Made by a program: the position numbers and the translations under genes
The notes under the pieces: model-generated
What the model saw: the letters and a program-made list of their open reading frames with translations, nothing else
What the model was told of the DNA's origin: nothing
Databases searched by the model: none
In this document: piece after piece, positions 34,792-45,267 of the stretch
How positions within the stretch are numbered: position 1 is the stretch's first letter
Layout of the letters: each line of letters starts with the position of its first letter
Assembly (NCBI GenBank): GCA_902777015.1
Contig: CACYSA010000001.1
Coordinates: 1-50,524, forward strand
Reading direction: 5' to 3'
Source: an uncultured Erysipelotrichaceae bacterium
GTDB lineage: Bacteria > Bacillota_I > Bacilli_A > RFN20 > CAG-826
Length of the DNA stretch: 50,524 nucleotides

Positions 34792-35889
34792 TTAATAAAT
34801 AGGATAGTTAACTTTCTTTAATTTATCGTTTCTATAATTAGCGCGACCTTCTTTAGCTTCGGCTTTGCCATCTCTCATAACAAGGTCGCCAGTAAAGCCA
34901 CATGTCATATTATTAACAAATGATGTACCGACACCATACATGGTGACTGGGACACCTAATTTCTTCCATTCTCTTATCTTTTCGGCGTTAAAACTACTAG
35001 AAACAGTAATACCAACGTAGTTATAACCATTATCATCAAGCGCTTTTCTTAAAGCGAAGATGAGTTCTTTACAAACGCCGTGCGGATCAAATCCACTTGT
35101 GTCTTTATCATCAAAATAATGGTCAATAAGGGCTTTAGATGTATCTACGCGTACACCTCTTAATTTATGACCTAAATGTTTAGCGATGATTAATGTATCT
35201 CTTACAACATTATTATGATAATCAATTAAAGCGGTGACTTGTTCTTCTGGGAAACTCTTTAAATAGCAATCAGCGGCTTTACAAATATCACCTTCACATA
35301 ATTGGATTAACGCATGAGGCATAGTGCCCATACCTTTACCACCCCACCATTTGCCTTGGGCATCAGTAGATACTCTATTAATACCAGCGACATATGTAGC
35401 ATAACCGTCACCGACTTGGGTGAGGTAATCATCTTGACGGTCCGCCATTGAGAAGACTGGTGTGTCACCAGCGGCATCAAGCACTTCTTTAACATTAGTG
35501 GCTACACTACTTCTACGCGCTAAGATGCCATCAATTACTGATTCTAAAAAGCCAAAATCTTCATATTTACCAGTGACTTTTAAAACTGGTTCATTGGCTT
35601 GAATAATATCACCATCATTTAAGGCTTCAATATCTAGATTTTCTGGATGAACAGCGAATGTATGAAGTATAGCGATTGCTTCATCTATACCACACAACAT
35701 GCTATTGTCTCTTCTTTGAAACCACTGCATGGTCACTATGTGTCCAGCAAGGTTTTCAGAAACAATCTTACGAGACTTTAAAAAATAGTTTGCACTATAA
35801 AATCCTTCTCCTAATTCTTTCGGGAAATTAAATGTCTTGTTTGTTAAACGGGAAATCTTTCCTGCTTTTTTTAATTCCACTTCAATCAT
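34792..35889 (-). CDS. pncB: Nicotinate phosphoribosyltransferase
   Basis: This enzyme recycles nicotinate to nicotinate mononucleotide with PRPP for NAD synthesis. The 365-residue product belongs to the shorter Firmicute type: SANYFLKSRKIV at the N-terminus, ARRSSVATNVKEV, KWWGGKGMGTMPHALIQ and VRVDTSKALIDHYF with the phosphate-binding VGITVSSSFNAEKI. It overlaps the preceding gene by four bases (ATGA). NAD salvage next to coenzyme A synthesis (coaX, four genes upstream) puts two cofactor genes in the operon. Confidence 0.9.
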   Translation of the reverse strand: MIEVELKKAGKISRLTNKTFNFPKELGEGFYSANYFLKSRKIVSENLAGHIVTMQWFQRRDNSMLCGIDEAIAILHTFAVHPENLDIEALNDGDIIQANEPVLKVTGKYEDFGFLESVIDGILARRSSVATNVKEVLDAAGDTPVFSMADRQDDYLTQVGDGYATYVAGINRVSTDAQGKWWGGKGMGTMPHALIQLCEGDICKAADCYLKSFPEEQVTALIDYHNNVVRDTLIIAKHLGHKLRGVRVDTSKALIDHYFDDKDTSGFDPHGVCKELIFALRKALDDNGYNYVGITVSSSFNAEKIREWKKLGVPVTMYGVGTSFVNNMTCGFTGDLVMRDGKAEAKEGRANYRNDKLKKVNYPIY

Positions 35890-36383
35890 AATTCACTTTC
35901 CTCCATTTGGAAAAAATCCTTATTTATATCTTTATCGGATATTTCTTCTTTATCTAATACGATGATTTCATTTGGTTCATTAAGATCTAAATCTTGATAT
36001 GTTGCGTATCGATCTTCTTTAACAAAAGTGCCATCCGCGATTAATGTATCTTTTAAGACTTTTACTTTGTAAACATCATTATCTTTAACGATGATAAAGC
36101 CAGAATTAGGTTTAGACATCAGCATAATATCATATTTACCTAAATAGCCATTTAGTATGGCAATTAATTCATAATTAGGTAAGGTGATTAGACCTTTGAT
36201 TTTGATCTTTACATATTTCTTTAAATTGAATATATCAATGCGGTAAATCTTACCTTCTTTTTCATAGATTAATAAATCTTCATCTTGTTTAGGTAATAAG
36301 CCTTTTGGAAGTTCATCAAAAACAATACTTAAATAAGCATTGATTTTATCGAAATGGTTTATTAATCCGTATTTATTAATCAT
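35886..36383 (-). CDS. Small protein resembling the N-terminal domain of YtpR (DUF4479-like)
   Basis: The 165-residue product is hydrophilic and soluble. The segment YRIDIFNLKKYVKIKIKG, then LPNYELIAILNGYL resembles the DUF4479 domain (GYNIFNxSKYxKxKGxG...) found at the N-terminus of the tRNA-binding protein YtpR. The second half should hold the OB-fold tRNA-binding domain but only a poorly matching acidic segment is present, so it may be a shortened or diverged member. It overlaps trmB by four bases and pncB by four bases, so it is tightly coupled in the operon. Assignment is tentative. Confidence 0.5.
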   Translation of the reverse strand: MINKYGLINHFDKINAYLSIVFDELPKGLLPKQDEDLLIYEKEGKIYRIDIFNLKKYVKIKIKGLITLPNYELIAILNGYLGKYDIMLMSKPNSGFIIVKDNDVYKVKVLKDTLIADGTFVKEDRYATYQDLDLNEPNEIIVLDKEEISDKDINKDFFQMEESEL

Positions 36384-36988
36384 AATTTCTCCAATATTAA
36401 GCGGTAGATTGGTTGACCCTGACTACGGAAGTCCGCTTCATATTCAGTAATCTCATCAAAGTTATCTTTACCATCATAAGAATAATTAGCTTCCACGAGT
36501 TTAAAGGAGGAATTTTCTAATAATTCTAATGAATATGTAAATAGGTCATAGTTATCGGTTTTAAAGATGAGTTTTGCACCACTTTTTAGAATGCGTAAAT
36601 ATTGATTCAAAAACGAATCAGAAGTTAACCTTCTTTTAGCGTGTCTCTTCTTTGGCCATGGATCAGAGAAATTTAAGAAAATACCGTTCACACTACCTTC
36701 ATTTATTAAAGGTAAAACTTGTTCCGCATTAGCGTAAACTAGCTTCGCATTGTTCACTTCTTGTTCCACTAGTTTTTTAGCGGTAAAGCCCGCACATGTG
36801 ACGTTTCTTTCCATACCAATAAAGAAACAATCTGGATGATTCTTAGCCATATTAACTAAGAATTGTCCTTTACCTGAACCAATTTCTAAATAATAGTCTT
36901 TATAATTATTCATCATATCGAAAGGACACATCACTTCGACGTGTTCTTCAATATATGGCTTGGCCCAAGGTTTATATTTAGTTCTCAT
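36380..36988 (-). CDS. trmB: tRNA (guanine-N7-)-methyltransferase
   Basis: TrmB methylates G46 in the variable loop of tRNAs using S-adenosylmethionine. The 202-residue product shows the SAM motif LEIGSGKGQFLVNMA, FSDPWPKKRHAKRRL with the catalytic region, FKTDNYDLF, and the C-terminal TEYEADF and GQPIYRL signature. It begins MRTKYKPWAKPYIEEH, a typical start. Its first base overlaps the last of pepV, and its stop overlaps the next gene's start (ATGA). Confidence 0.96.
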   Translation of the reverse strand: MRTKYKPWAKPYIEEHVEVMCPFDMMNNYKDYYLEIGSGKGQFLVNMAKNHPDCFFIGMERNVTCAGFTAKKLVEQEVNNAKLVYANAEQVLPLINEGSVNGIFLNFSDPWPKKRHAKRRLTSDSFLNQYLRILKSGAKLIFKTDNYDLFTYSLELLENSSFKLVEANYSYDGKDNFDEITEYEADFRSQGQPIYRLILEKL

Positions 36989-38355
36989 TATTTAATTTTC
37001 TTTCCAAGTTCAATAATGGCATGAGCATAGATTGCCATTGATTCCACTAAATAGCGCTTTTCTGTGCGTTCATTGACGCCATGCATCACGCAGTCATAGC
37101 CAGGATATTCCATACCAAAAGCCACAACATTATCAGCTTCTTTAGCGTATGTACCACCACCAGAAGCAATGATTGGAGTTTTAGTGTCTCCTGTTTCGTC
37201 TTGATAGACTTTTAGTAAGGTAGTAATTAAATCACTATCTTTTGGATAATAAAGTAAGTGTGATTCACTAGTGAATTCAATATCAAATGGTTTAGCGGCT
37301 TTAACGATGTTATTTTTCATTTGTTCCGCGGTGACTGTTTCAACATGACGGAAGTTAATTGTGACAACTAGTTTACCATTTTCAAAAGAGAATAAACCAG
37401 TATTCATGGAATTAGTACCCATGTCTTCACTATTAGCGGCGGCATTAAGTCCTTCACCTCTTTGGCCTTCTAACATCTTGTATAACTTTTTAAAGTCTTC
37501 GTTTTGATAATATTCGCCTAAATATTTAACGGCGATAATGGCAGCGTTTTTACCCATCCATGGGATAGAACCATGCGCAGCGCGACCATTAAATGTTAAT
37601 AACATTTCATTACCTTTAGCGAGATATGAATAATCGACTTCTTCTTTATTTAAATAATCAACGAAGTTAAGATCTTCTTTCATTAAGACTTCGCATTTTT
37701 CAATGACACTGTTAAAGGCAACACCACCTTTAATGCGTTTGACTTCTGGGAAGTTAATATCTTTTTTAATATCAAAGCCAATAATACCTTTTTCGGCATA
37801 TGTTAATGGGTAAGCACTATCAGGAGAGAAACCAAATGTTGGTTGTTTCTTTTTAAGTGTTTGGAAATAATGTTCCATACAAGCGGAACCTCTTTCTTCA
37901 TTGCCACCTACTAAGAATCTCACTTGATAATTACCTAATAAATTATTATCTCTTAAAGCTTTTAAGCCATAATATGTGCTTAATAATGGACCTTTATCAT
38001 CAGCGACACCACGAGCGTATAATGTATCACCAACTTGGGTTAATTCAAATGGAGATTGTGGCCAGCCTGTTCCTACTGGAACGATGTCAGCGTGGGCCAT
38101 AATGGTAATGTTCTTATCTAATTCATTAGTTAAGATTTCCACGAGATAGTTATCGTAATTATTAACGATAAAGCCATCTTTTTTAGCAAGTTCTTCAATA
38201 TATTTAAGAGCTTTAGAAACACCTTTACCAAATGGATTTTGTTCATCCACGGTAGATTCATCATATGTTGAATTAATAGCGACGAATTCTTTTAATGAAT
38301 TCATCATTTCTTCTTCATATGGTTTTGTTAGTTTTTTGTAAAAATCTTTATCCAT
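36988..38355 (-). CDS. pepV: Dipeptidase PepV-like (M20 family)
   Basis: The 455-residue zinc peptidase cuts dipeptides in the cytoplasm. It has the M20 metal motifs in order: HADIVPVGTGW (His ligand, near residue 88), ADDKGP (bridging Asp, about 117), GGNEERGS (catalytic and ligand Glu, about 150), SPDSAYP (Asp, about 178) and a C-terminal MHGVNER (His). The lid domain lies between. AGGAG precedes the ATG. It is in the middle of the operon, eight bases after coaX. PepV is the best match by length and motifs, but closely related dipeptidases cannot be excluded. Confidence 0.88.
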   Translation of the reverse strand: MDKDFYKKLTKPYEEEMMNSLKEFVAINSTYDESTVDEQNPFGKGVSKALKYIEELAKKDGFIVNNYDNYLVEILTNELDKNITIMAHADIVPVGTGWPQSPFELTQVGDTLYARGVADDKGPLLSTYYGLKALRDNNLLGNYQVRFLVGGNEERGSACMEHYFQTLKKKQPTFGFSPDSAYPLTYAEKGIIGFDIKKDINFPEVKRIKGGVAFNSVIEKCEVLMKEDLNFVDYLNKEEVDYSYLAKGNEMLLTFNGRAAHGSIPWMGKNAAIIAVKYLGEYYQNEDFKKLYKMLEGQRGEGLNAAANSEDMGTNSMNTGLFSFENGKLVVTINFRHVETVTAEQMKNNIVKAAKPFDIEFTSESHLLYYPKDSDLITTLLKVYQDETGDTKTPIIASGGGTYAKEADNVVAFGMEYPGYDCVMHGVNERTEKRYLVESMAIYAHAIIELGKKIK

Positions 38356-38363
38356 ACCTTCTC

Positions 38364-39131
38364 CTAGATATTTTTATTTATTATGATATTTAAACCATCT
38401 AAATTGAGATTCTTATCATAGATAAAATCTTCTCCTAGAATCTCTTTAACATATACCGCTCCTCCGCCTGTAAGAATATGCTTACAAGGGTAGCCTAATT
38501 CTTTTTCATAACGATTAATTAAACCAGTAATCATATCAGCATGACCGTATACTATACCGGCATTCATCGCCGCTAAAGTGTTTTTAGCGACAATTGATTT
38601 AGGGGCAATTAAACTAACTTCTGGTAGTAATGCCGCTTTATTTGATAATGAATTAGCGCTTAATGTTAAACCAGGTACGATTAAGCAACTAGCAAAATCA
38701 CCATCTTTATCAAGAAGTAATATTTTACTAGCGGTACCTAAGTCCGCGATTAAACATGGATAACCATATTTACTTTTAGCGCCCACTAAATCGGCAATTA
38801 AGTCATTACCAATTTCTTCGATTGGGTTATCAACTTTTAAGCCTAAATCAGTTTTAGTATTAACGTTTATTAATAACGGATTAATTTTGAATATATTTTT
38901 TAAAGTATTAATGATACTTAAGTTAATTGGTGGAACCACGGAAGAATAGATGATATTATCGACTTTTTCGTTAGGTAAGTTTAATTCGTTAAACTGTTTT
39001 TTAAATAAGTGATAAAATTCATCTTCTGTTAAGCGGATATCGGTATTAAAAATCATGCGTTCAATAAGAGCGTTATTTTTATAAATACCAATTCCAATCG
39101 TGGAATTACCAACATCAACACAAATGTTCAT
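38364..39131 (-). CDS. coaX: Type III pantothenate kinase
   Basis: CoaX phosphorylates pantothenate, the first step of coenzyme A synthesis. The 255-residue product has the ASKHA-type motifs of this class: DVGNSTIGIG at residues 5-14, GNDLIADLVGA, then LIADLGTASKI (Asp and GTA of the phosphate loop) and LTGGGAVYV near the end. This type is feedback-resistant and needs a monovalent cation. AGGAG precedes the ATG. Eight-base gaps separate it from leuS and pepV. Confidence 0.95.
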   Translation of the reverse strand: MNICVDVGNSTIGIGIYKNNALIERMIFNTDIRLTEDEFYHLFKKQFNELNLPNEKVDNIIYSSVVPPINLSIINTLKNIFKINPLLINVNTKTDLGLKVDNPIEEIGNDLIADLVGAKSKYGYPCLIADLGTASKILLLDKDGDFASCLIVPGLTLSANSLSNKAALLPEVSLIAPKSIVAKNTLAAMNAGIVYGHADMITGLINRYEKELGYPCKHILTGGGAVYVKEILGEDFIYDKNLNLDGLNIIINKNI

Positions 39132-39139
39132 CTTGTCTC

Positions 39140-41536
39140 CTAAATAGCGACGATGTTAACGATTCTATTTTTAACAACGATAATCTTTTTGATTTCTTTG
39201 CCTTCGATGTTACGTTTGACACCTTCAAGTTCTAAAGCGGCTTTTTTCACCACTTCATCATCTTCGTCTTTAGCGATTTCTAGTTCGCCTCTAACTTTAC
39301 CATTAACTGATACACCCATCTTAATAGTATTGAGCACTAATTTAGATGGATCATATTTTGGCCAACTAGCGAAAGCGATTGTTTCTTTATGACCAAGTTT
39401 TTCCCACATTTCTTCACCAAGGTGAGGAGTGATACAAGAAATTAATTTAACGAAACCTTCCGCCATGGATTTATTTAATTTATTAACTCTATAGACTTCA
39501 TTGATGAAAATCATCATTTGGCTAATTGCTGTGTTAAATGATAAGTTTTCATAATCTTCTGAAACTTTCTTTACTGTTTGGTTATAGACCAAATCAAGTT
39601 CTGGAGTTTCTTCGTCAGTTAAAATATTATTTTCAATAATAATACGGTACACTCTTTCTAAGAATTTATGAGCGCCTTCAACCCCTTGATTAGACCAAGG
39701 TTTACTAGCTTCAAGTGGACCCATAAACATTTCGTATAATCTAAGAGTGTCCGCACCATATTGTTCACAAACATCTAATGGGTTAACGACAAATTCTGGA
39801 TATCTTTTACCCATCTTGATGTTATTGGCGCCTAAAATCATGCCTTGATGAACGAGTTTCTTAAATGGTTCATCAAAGCTGATATAGCCTTTATCGTATA
39901 AATATTTAGTCCAAATACGAGAATAGATAAGGTGACCAACAGCGTGTTCTGGTCCACCGATATATAAGTCTACTGGTAACCAGTGATCCGCTAATTTCTT
40001 ATCGCAGAATATCTTATCGTTATGTGGATCAACATATCTTAAGAAATACCAAGATGAACCGGCACTACCTGGCATAGTAGATGTTTCTCTTTTACCGTGT
40101 AAACCATTATGGTTATATTCTTTCCATTCTTTAGCGTTCTCTAATGGTGCTTGACCGTTATGACCTTTATAGTCATCAAGTTCAGGTAAGACTAATGGTA
40201 ATTCATCATCGTCTAAAGCGTGGACTTCACCATTATCTAAGTGAACAACAGGAACTGGTTCGCCCCAATATCTTTGTCTAGCAAATATCCATTCTCTAAA
40301 TTTATAGTTGATTTTCTTTTCTCCAATGCCTTTTTCCTTAAGGAAATCGATCATTTTATTAATCGCGTCTTCTTTATTTAAACCATTAAGGAAACCACTA
40401 TTGATGTGGGTGCCATCTTCTTCATATGCTTCTTTAGAGATATCCCCGCCTTCTAAAACTTGGATAATATCTAAGTTATATTTCTTAGCGAAAGCATAAT
40501 CTCTACTATCATGGGCTGGGACCGCCATAATGGCGCCAGTACCATAACTAGATAAAACATAATCAGAAATATAAATAGGAACTTTCTTTTCATTAGCGGG
40601 GTTAATAGCGTAAGCACCAGTAAAGCAACCAGTCTTTTCCTTGTTTAAAGATGTTCTTTCAATTTCACTCTTTTTACTAGCCTCATCGATATAAGCAAGA
40701 ACATCACTTTCTTGTTCTTTACTCATGATCTTTTTAATTAAAGGATGTTCTGGAGAAAGGACACAGTATGTGCAACCAAAAAGTGTGTCCGCTCTTGTGG
40801 TAAAAACAATAAATGATTCATCGCTATCAGCGACTTTAAATTTGATTTCCGCACCGATAGATTTACCAATCCAGTTTCTTTGAATCTCTTTTGTAGATTC
40901 TGGCCAATCAATTCTATCTAAGCCTTCTAATAAACGTTCAGCGAATTTTGGTTGATCGATGACCCATTGTTTGAGGTTTTTTCTAATAACAGGATAGCCA
41001 CCTCTTTCACTCTTACCGTCAATAACTTCATCGTTACTTAAAACAGTACCGAGTTCTTCACACCAGTTAACTGGCATATCAATGTATTTAGCGTAGCCAT
41101 CTTTAAAAAGGCCTTTAAATATCCACTGGGTCCAGTGATAGAATTTAGGATCACTAGTTAAGATGACTCTATCCCAGTCATAATCAAGACCGATATGTTT
41201 TAATTGTTTAGTGAAATATTCAATATTCTTTTGGGTAAAACCTTCTGGGTTATTACCTGTTTGAATCGCGTATTGTTCAGCGGGCAAACCAAAAGAGTCA
41301 TAGCCGATTGGGTGAAGGACATTATAGCCCTGCATTCTTTTCATACGGCTGATGATGTCTGTCGCGGTATAGCCTTCTGGGTGACCAACGTGTAAACCCA
41401 CACCACTTGGGTAAGGAAACATGTCTAATGCATAGAATTTAGGTTTACTAAAATCATAGACATCAGTCTTAAATGTTTGGTTATCTTCCCAATACTTTTG
41501 CCATTTGGCTTCAATTTCACGATGATTGAATCCCAT
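39140..41536 (-). CDS. leuS: Leucyl-tRNA synthetase
   Basis: The 798-residue class I synthetase charges tRNA-Leu. It has [19 protein letters not shown] with the HIGH motif as HVGH, the CP1 editing domain ([14 protein letters not shown] and [13 protein letters not shown] with the conserved Asp), tRNA-binding and C-terminal domains. The KMSKS loop reads KMGKR (in [12 protein letters not shown]), with Gly replacing the first Ser. AAGGAG precedes the ATG. There is no T-box leader in the 30-base gap after glgA, so it appears to depend on the glycogen operon promoter. Confidence 0.96.
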   Translation of the reverse strand: MGFNHREIEAKWQKYWEDNQTFKTDVYDFSKPKFYALDMFPYPSGVGLHVGHPEGYTATDIISRMKRMQGYNVLHPIGYDSFGLPAEQYAIQTGNNPEGFTQKNIEYFTKQLKHIGLDYDWDRVILTSDPKFYHWTQWIFKGLFKDGYAKYIDMPVNWCEELGTVLSNDEVIDGKSERGGYPVIRKNLKQWVIDQPKFAERLLEGLDRIDWPESTKEIQRNWIGKSIGAEIKFKVADSDESFIVFTTRADTLFGCTYCVLSPEHPLIKKIMSKEQESDVLAYIDEASKKSEIERTSLNKEKTGCFTGAYAINPANEKKVPIYISDYVLSSYGTGAIMAVPAHDSRDYAFAKKYNLDIIQVLEGGDISKEAYEEDGTHINSGFLNGLNKEDAINKMIDFLKEKGIGEKKINYKFREWIFARQRYWGEPVPVVHLDNGEVHALDDDELPLVLPELDDYKGHNGQAPLENAKEWKEYNHNGLHGKRETSTMPGSAGSSWYFLRYVDPHNDKIFCDKKLADHWLPVDLYIGGPEHAVGHLIYSRIWTKYLYDKGYISFDEPFKKLVHQGMILGANNIKMGKRYPEFVVNPLDVCEQYGADTLRLYEMFMGPLEASKPWSNQGVEGAHKFLERVYRIIIENNILTDEETPELDLVYNQTVKKVSEDYENLSFNTAISQMMIFINEVYRVNKLNKSMAEGFVKLISCITPHLGEEMWEKLGHKETIAFASWPKYDPSKLVLNTIKMGVSVNGKVRGELEIAKDEDDEVVKKAALELEGVKRNIEGKEIKKIIVVKNRIVNIVAI

Positions 41537-41566
41537 AATACATACTCCTTTAGAAGGGCTAGTTAT

Positions 41567-43003
41567 TTACTTAACTAGCATCTTATAAAGTTTAATGTAT
41601 TCTAAGGTACTCTTCAACCATGAATTATCAGTATTCATGGCGTTTCTCATCAATTGATGAAGTAATTTCTTATCATTATAGGCATCATAAGCGTAATGAG
41701 ATGTACGAGTCATCTCATAAACACTATAGGCATCAAAACCAAAGCCATTACTTGTTTCAGCGTTGTTACCGTCATAGCAAATAACACTATCTCTTAAGCC
41801 ACCTGTTCTTCTCACAATTGGTAATGTGCCATATCTTTGAGCAATCATTTGACCTAAGCCACATGGTTCAAAAAGTGATGGCATGATGAAGAAATCAGAG
41901 GCAGCATAAACCTTATGAGCAAGGTTATCACTATAACCGATAAATAATCCGATTCTATCAGGATATTTGCGTTTTAATTCTTCCCACTTTTCTTCGTATT
42001 GGCGTTCACCACTACCGAGCATGAAGATATTCGCGCCTCGAGCGATTAATTCTTCAACCGCAGGGAAGATGATATCAAAACCTTTTTGCCAGGTAATACG
42101 CGTCACTAATGAATATAAAGGTGCTTTTGTGTTTTTAATACCATATTGGTAACACAAAGCTTCTTTATTAGCCTTTTTACCTGTCACTAAGTTTTTAACT
42201 GTGTATGGCTGAGCGATTTGTTTATCGTGTTCAGGATCAAATTCTAAATAATCAATACCGTTTAAAATACCAGAGAAATCCCATTCTCTATAGCGTAATA
42301 CACCGTCTAAACCCATTCCACCTTCAGGAGATAATAATTCTAAATGATGGGTTGGGGAAACGGTTGTAATCTTATTAGAATAAACAATACCCGCTTTTAA
42401 GGTAGAGACTTGATCTTTAAATCTCACTGAACCATTATCAAAATATTCATCTGTTAAATTATAGAAGTCACCTAAGGTGAATTTTGGCATTAAGCCTTGG
42501 AAGGCGGGATTATGAATGGTGAAAACAAATTTGGTTTTAGCAAACTTATTTTGGCATTCTTCATCCACGCGTAAGACACATGGAAGCATACCAGCTTGCC
42601 AGTCATGAACATGAATGATGTCTGGTCTCATACGTTTAGAGATTAAAAACTGTTTGACCGCCATGGTGAAGAAAGCAAATCTTTCACCATCATCAAAGTC
42701 ACCGTATATATGACCTCTTTCAAAATATTGTTGGTTTTCAATAAAATAATAATTGATGCCTTCATTTTCTAATTGATAAACATCAACGTTTTGTTTTCTC
42801 CATGACATATGTGTCTTAAAGGAGATGGCTTTCTTTAAAGCCGCCTTATTTATCTGACGAGAGATACCGTCATAGAAGGGTAAAATAATTGAGACTTCTT
42901 CCCCCATTTTTACTAACTCTTTTGAGAGGGAATAAACAACATCAGCTAAACCGCCTGTTTTGCAAAACGGGCGAGATTCGCTTGCTACCATCACGATTTT
43001 CAT
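41567..43003 (-). CDS. glgA: Glycogen synthase (ADP-glucose type)
   Basis: GlgA adds glucose from ADP-glucose to the growing alpha-1,4-glucan. The 478-residue GT5 glycosyltransferase starts MKIVMVASESRPFCKTGGLADV, with the KTGGLADV nucleotide-sugar motif (normally KVGGLADV; Thr here). It has VHDWQAGMLP, the GILNGIDYLEFDP segment and the donor-site FFIMPSLFEPCGLGQM (E and GLGQ) near residue 370. GGAG precedes the ATG, whose first bases overlap the glgD stop (TAATG). It is the third gene of the glgC-glgD-glgA block; branching enzyme and phosphorylase are not in the window. Confidence 0.96.
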   Translation of the reverse strand: MKIVMVASESRPFCKTGGLADVVYSLSKELVKMGEEVSIILPFYDGISRQINKAALKKAISFKTHMSWRKQNVDVYQLENEGINYYFIENQQYFERGHIYGDFDDGERFAFFTMAVKQFLISKRMRPDIIHVHDWQAGMLPCVLRVDEECQNKFAKTKFVFTIHNPAFQGLMPKFTLGDFYNLTDEYFDNGSVRFKDQVSTLKAGIVYSNKITTVSPTHHLELLSPEGGMGLDGVLRYREWDFSGILNGIDYLEFDPEHDKQIAQPYTVKNLVTGKKANKEALCYQYGIKNTKAPLYSLVTRITWQKGFDIIFPAVEELIARGANIFMLGSGERQYEEKWEELKRKYPDRIGLFIGYSDNLAHKVYAASDFFIMPSLFEPCGLGQMIAQRYGTLPIVRRTGGLRDSVICYDGNNAETSNGFGFDAYSVYEMTRTSHYAYDAYNDKKLLHQLMRNAMNTDNSWLKSTLEYIKLYKMLVK

Positions 43004-44115
43004 TAGATATTAGCTCCAAAAGAAATGTATAAGAAGTGATCTTCGTCACCTTTGACGTTTCTGACTTCTTTAATCTTCACGTTCTTATCAGCGACAACGT
43101 ATTGTAGTTTACTACCTTTACCAACTTTAGTGCCACTGAAGAGGATGCAATCTCTGACTTCAGCTCCTTCTTCAACAATGACATCACGAGATAAGATAGA
43201 GTTAATAACTGTACCTTTTACTCTTGAACCATTGGAGACGAATGAATTAGAGACATTAGCATTTTCTCCATATTGTGCTGGAGGAGTATTATGTGTTGTT
43301 GTATAAATTGGCCAATCTTCTTTAAATAGTTCTTTTCTATTTTCATAGGATAAAAGATCCATTGAACATTTAACGAAATCATCAAATGTTAAGACTGGGG
43401 CGACATAGCCATCAAAGCTAAAGGCATTAACATTATAAACACCATTAGTCGCACAGTAATTGACTAAGTCACGGATATTGAATAATGTGGAAATTTCTCT
43501 TGTTTTATTAACGAGTTCCACGAATGTTTTGTAATCAAAGATAAATGTTTCTAAAGAAATTGCTGCTTCTTTAGCGGTACCCATATTAATGGAGAAGTTC
43601 TTCACTAAATGGTTATCCATCTTAACGACGTCGCAGTTTAAGAATTGTTCTTTAGCGTTTTTAACTTTTTTATAAATTAAGGAAATTTTATTTCCTGAAT
43701 CGATATGTTTTTCGATATATTTACGATAATCGATTGACATGATGAAGAATGAAGGAGCGATGACGACGTAATCAGCGTCGATATCTTCAAAATGTAAGCG
43801 ATTCGCTAATAAGTTATTAACATCTGTATTAAATTTACTGCTTGGATTATTTTCGTTATAGAAAAGTCTTTGACCACCAGTTTTGGTGTTGTTGACCCAA
43901 ATAGAACCATCTCTCACGTGAGAGACAACACTATGTAAACTACGGTCCACTAGGATACCGACACGGTCGATACCAGAGTTAGAGAAGTTAGATAATGTGA
44001 AGTCCATTAAGCCATATCTTCCTAAGAATGAGACAGTACCAATTGGACGCTTTTCTGTTAATTTACCTAAACGTGGCGCGTCATGTAAATTGCAAAAACC
44101 ATATACTTTAGCCAT
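43003..44115 (-). CDS. glgD: GlgD, ADP-glucose pyrophosphorylase-like subunit
   Basis: The 370-residue product is homologous to GlgC but lacks the GGxGxRL catalytic loop, having LGKLTEKRPIGTVSF in its place. It keeps the left-handed beta-helix C-terminal repeats (SFVSNGSRVKGTVINSIL, VIVEEGAEVRDCI). GlgD proteins pair with GlgC and modulate it. The ATG at 44115 follows AGGTGG; a longer in-frame start overlaps the glgC gene and is rejected. One base separates it from the glgC stop. Confidence 0.93.
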   Translation of the reverse strand: MAKVYGFCNLHDAPRLGKLTEKRPIGTVSFLGRYGLMDFTLSNFSNSGIDRVGILVDRSLHSVVSHVRDGSIWVNNTKTGGQRLFYNENNPSSKFNTDVNNLLANRLHFEDIDADYVVIAPSFFIMSIDYRKYIEKHIDSGNKISLIYKKVKNAKEQFLNCDVVKMDNHLVKNFSINMGTAKEAAISLETFIFDYKTFVELVNKTREISTLFNIRDLVNYCATNGVYNVNAFSFDGYVAPVLTFDDFVKCSMDLLSYENRKELFKEDWPIYTTTHNTPPAQYGENANVSNSFVSNGSRVKGTVINSILSRDVIVEEGAEVRDCILFSGTKVGKGSKLQYVVADKNVKIKEVRNVKGDEDHFLYISFGANI

Positions 44116-44116
44116 A

Positions 44117-45241
44117 TTAACGGACCACCTTTCCACCAACGAGGATGATTTCATCGTTGTTCATATTCACTTCTACACCCGCTTCAATTGTGGTGTATGG
44201 CGCCACAATGGCGTTACGAATTTTAGCGCCTCTTTTAATTGTGGAACCTTCCATAACGACACATCTATCAACGATAGCGTCTTCTTCAATTAAGACTTCA
44301 TTAGAAATAACAGAAGAATTAACGTTACCTAAGATAATTGCGCCTTGGTTAGCGATTGAGGATTTAATAGAACCTTCCCTACCTAAATAATGTGGTAAAG
44401 AATAGGTATCTTCTGTGAAGATTCTTGTGGAATAACCACCGTACAAATCTAAATCACTACGGTTTAAAGCGACGTCCATATTAGCTTCATGTAAGGAATC
44501 TAATGTACCGACATCTCTCCAATAACCTTTAAATCTATAAGCTTGTAATTTTAAGCCATCTTTTAACATCGCTGGGATGATATCACCACCGAAGTCATGG
44601 TTTGTGTCTAGTGCTTTATCCGCCATTAAGTATTTTCTTAAGACTTTCCAAGTAAAGACATAAACACCCATAGAGGCTAAATTGCTCTTTGGTTTCTTTG
44701 GTTTTTCTTGGAATTCAGTAATACGGTCAGTTTTATCAACCGCCATAATACCAAATCTACTAGCTTCTTTTGGATCAACTTCAATAACGGAAATTGTTGC
44801 GTCTGCTCCAGTTTCAACGTGGAGATCAATCATTTCGTTATAAGTTGTTTTATAAATATGGTCACCTGAAAGGATTAAAACGTAATCAGGTTGTAAACCA
44901 TCTAAGAAATCAATATTTTGAGTAATGGCATCGGCTGTACCTTTATACCAGTTAGCGCCTTCATCTGTTTGACGAGGGGCGCAAGAAGTAAGTAAGGCGT
45001 GCACGCCATTGAAACCCCATTTCTCACCATTACCGATATAGCTATCGAGAATTGTTGGCTCGTATTGGGTTAAAACACCTATGGTGTTAATACCACTGTT
45101 AGCGCAGTTGCTCAGTGGGAAATCGATGATGCGGTATTTCGCTGCAAAAGAGACAGCAGGTTTGGCCATTTTTTTAGTTAATAGACCAAGTCTGGTGCCT
45201 TTACCGCCAGCGAGAATCATCGCGACGACATTGTGTGACAT
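44117..45241 (-). CDS. glgC: Glucose-1-phosphate adenylyltransferase
   Basis: GlgC makes ADP-glucose from glucose-1-phosphate and ATP, the committed step of glycogen synthesis. The 374-residue product carries MILAGGKGTRLGLLTKKMAKPAV (pyrophosphorylase loop; key residues GGKGTRL and KPAV), LSGDHIYK with the metal Asp, FQEKPKKPK and a beta-helix tail (VIEEDAIVDRCVV-like repeats). GGAG precedes the ATG at 45241. It is the first gene of a run of ten tightly spaced genes down to the GNAT gene at 34223. Confidence 0.96.
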   Translation of the reverse strand: MSHNVVAMILAGGKGTRLGLLTKKMAKPAVSFAAKYRIIDFPLSNCANSGINTIGVLTQYEPTILDSYIGNGEKWGFNGVHALLTSCAPRQTDEGANWYKGTADAITQNIDFLDGLQPDYVLILSGDHIYKTTYNEMIDLHVETGADATISVIEVDPKEASRFGIMAVDKTDRITEFQEKPKKPKSNLASMGVYVFTWKVLRKYLMADKALDTNHDFGGDIIPAMLKDGLKLQAYRFKGYWRDVGTLDSLHEANMDVALNRSDLDLYGGYSTRIFTEDTYSLPHYLGREGSIKSSIANQGAIILGNVNSSVISNEVLIEEDAIVDRCVVMEGSTIKRGAKIRNAIVAPYTTIEAGVEVNMNNDEIILVGGKVVR

Positions 45242-45267
45242 AATATGCTCCTTTAATATGCATATTA

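Noticed and set aside
41537-41566. T-box leader for leuS
   Set aside because: The gap after glgA is only 30 bases and lacks the AGGGTGG...CCGCG sequence and any terminator pair.
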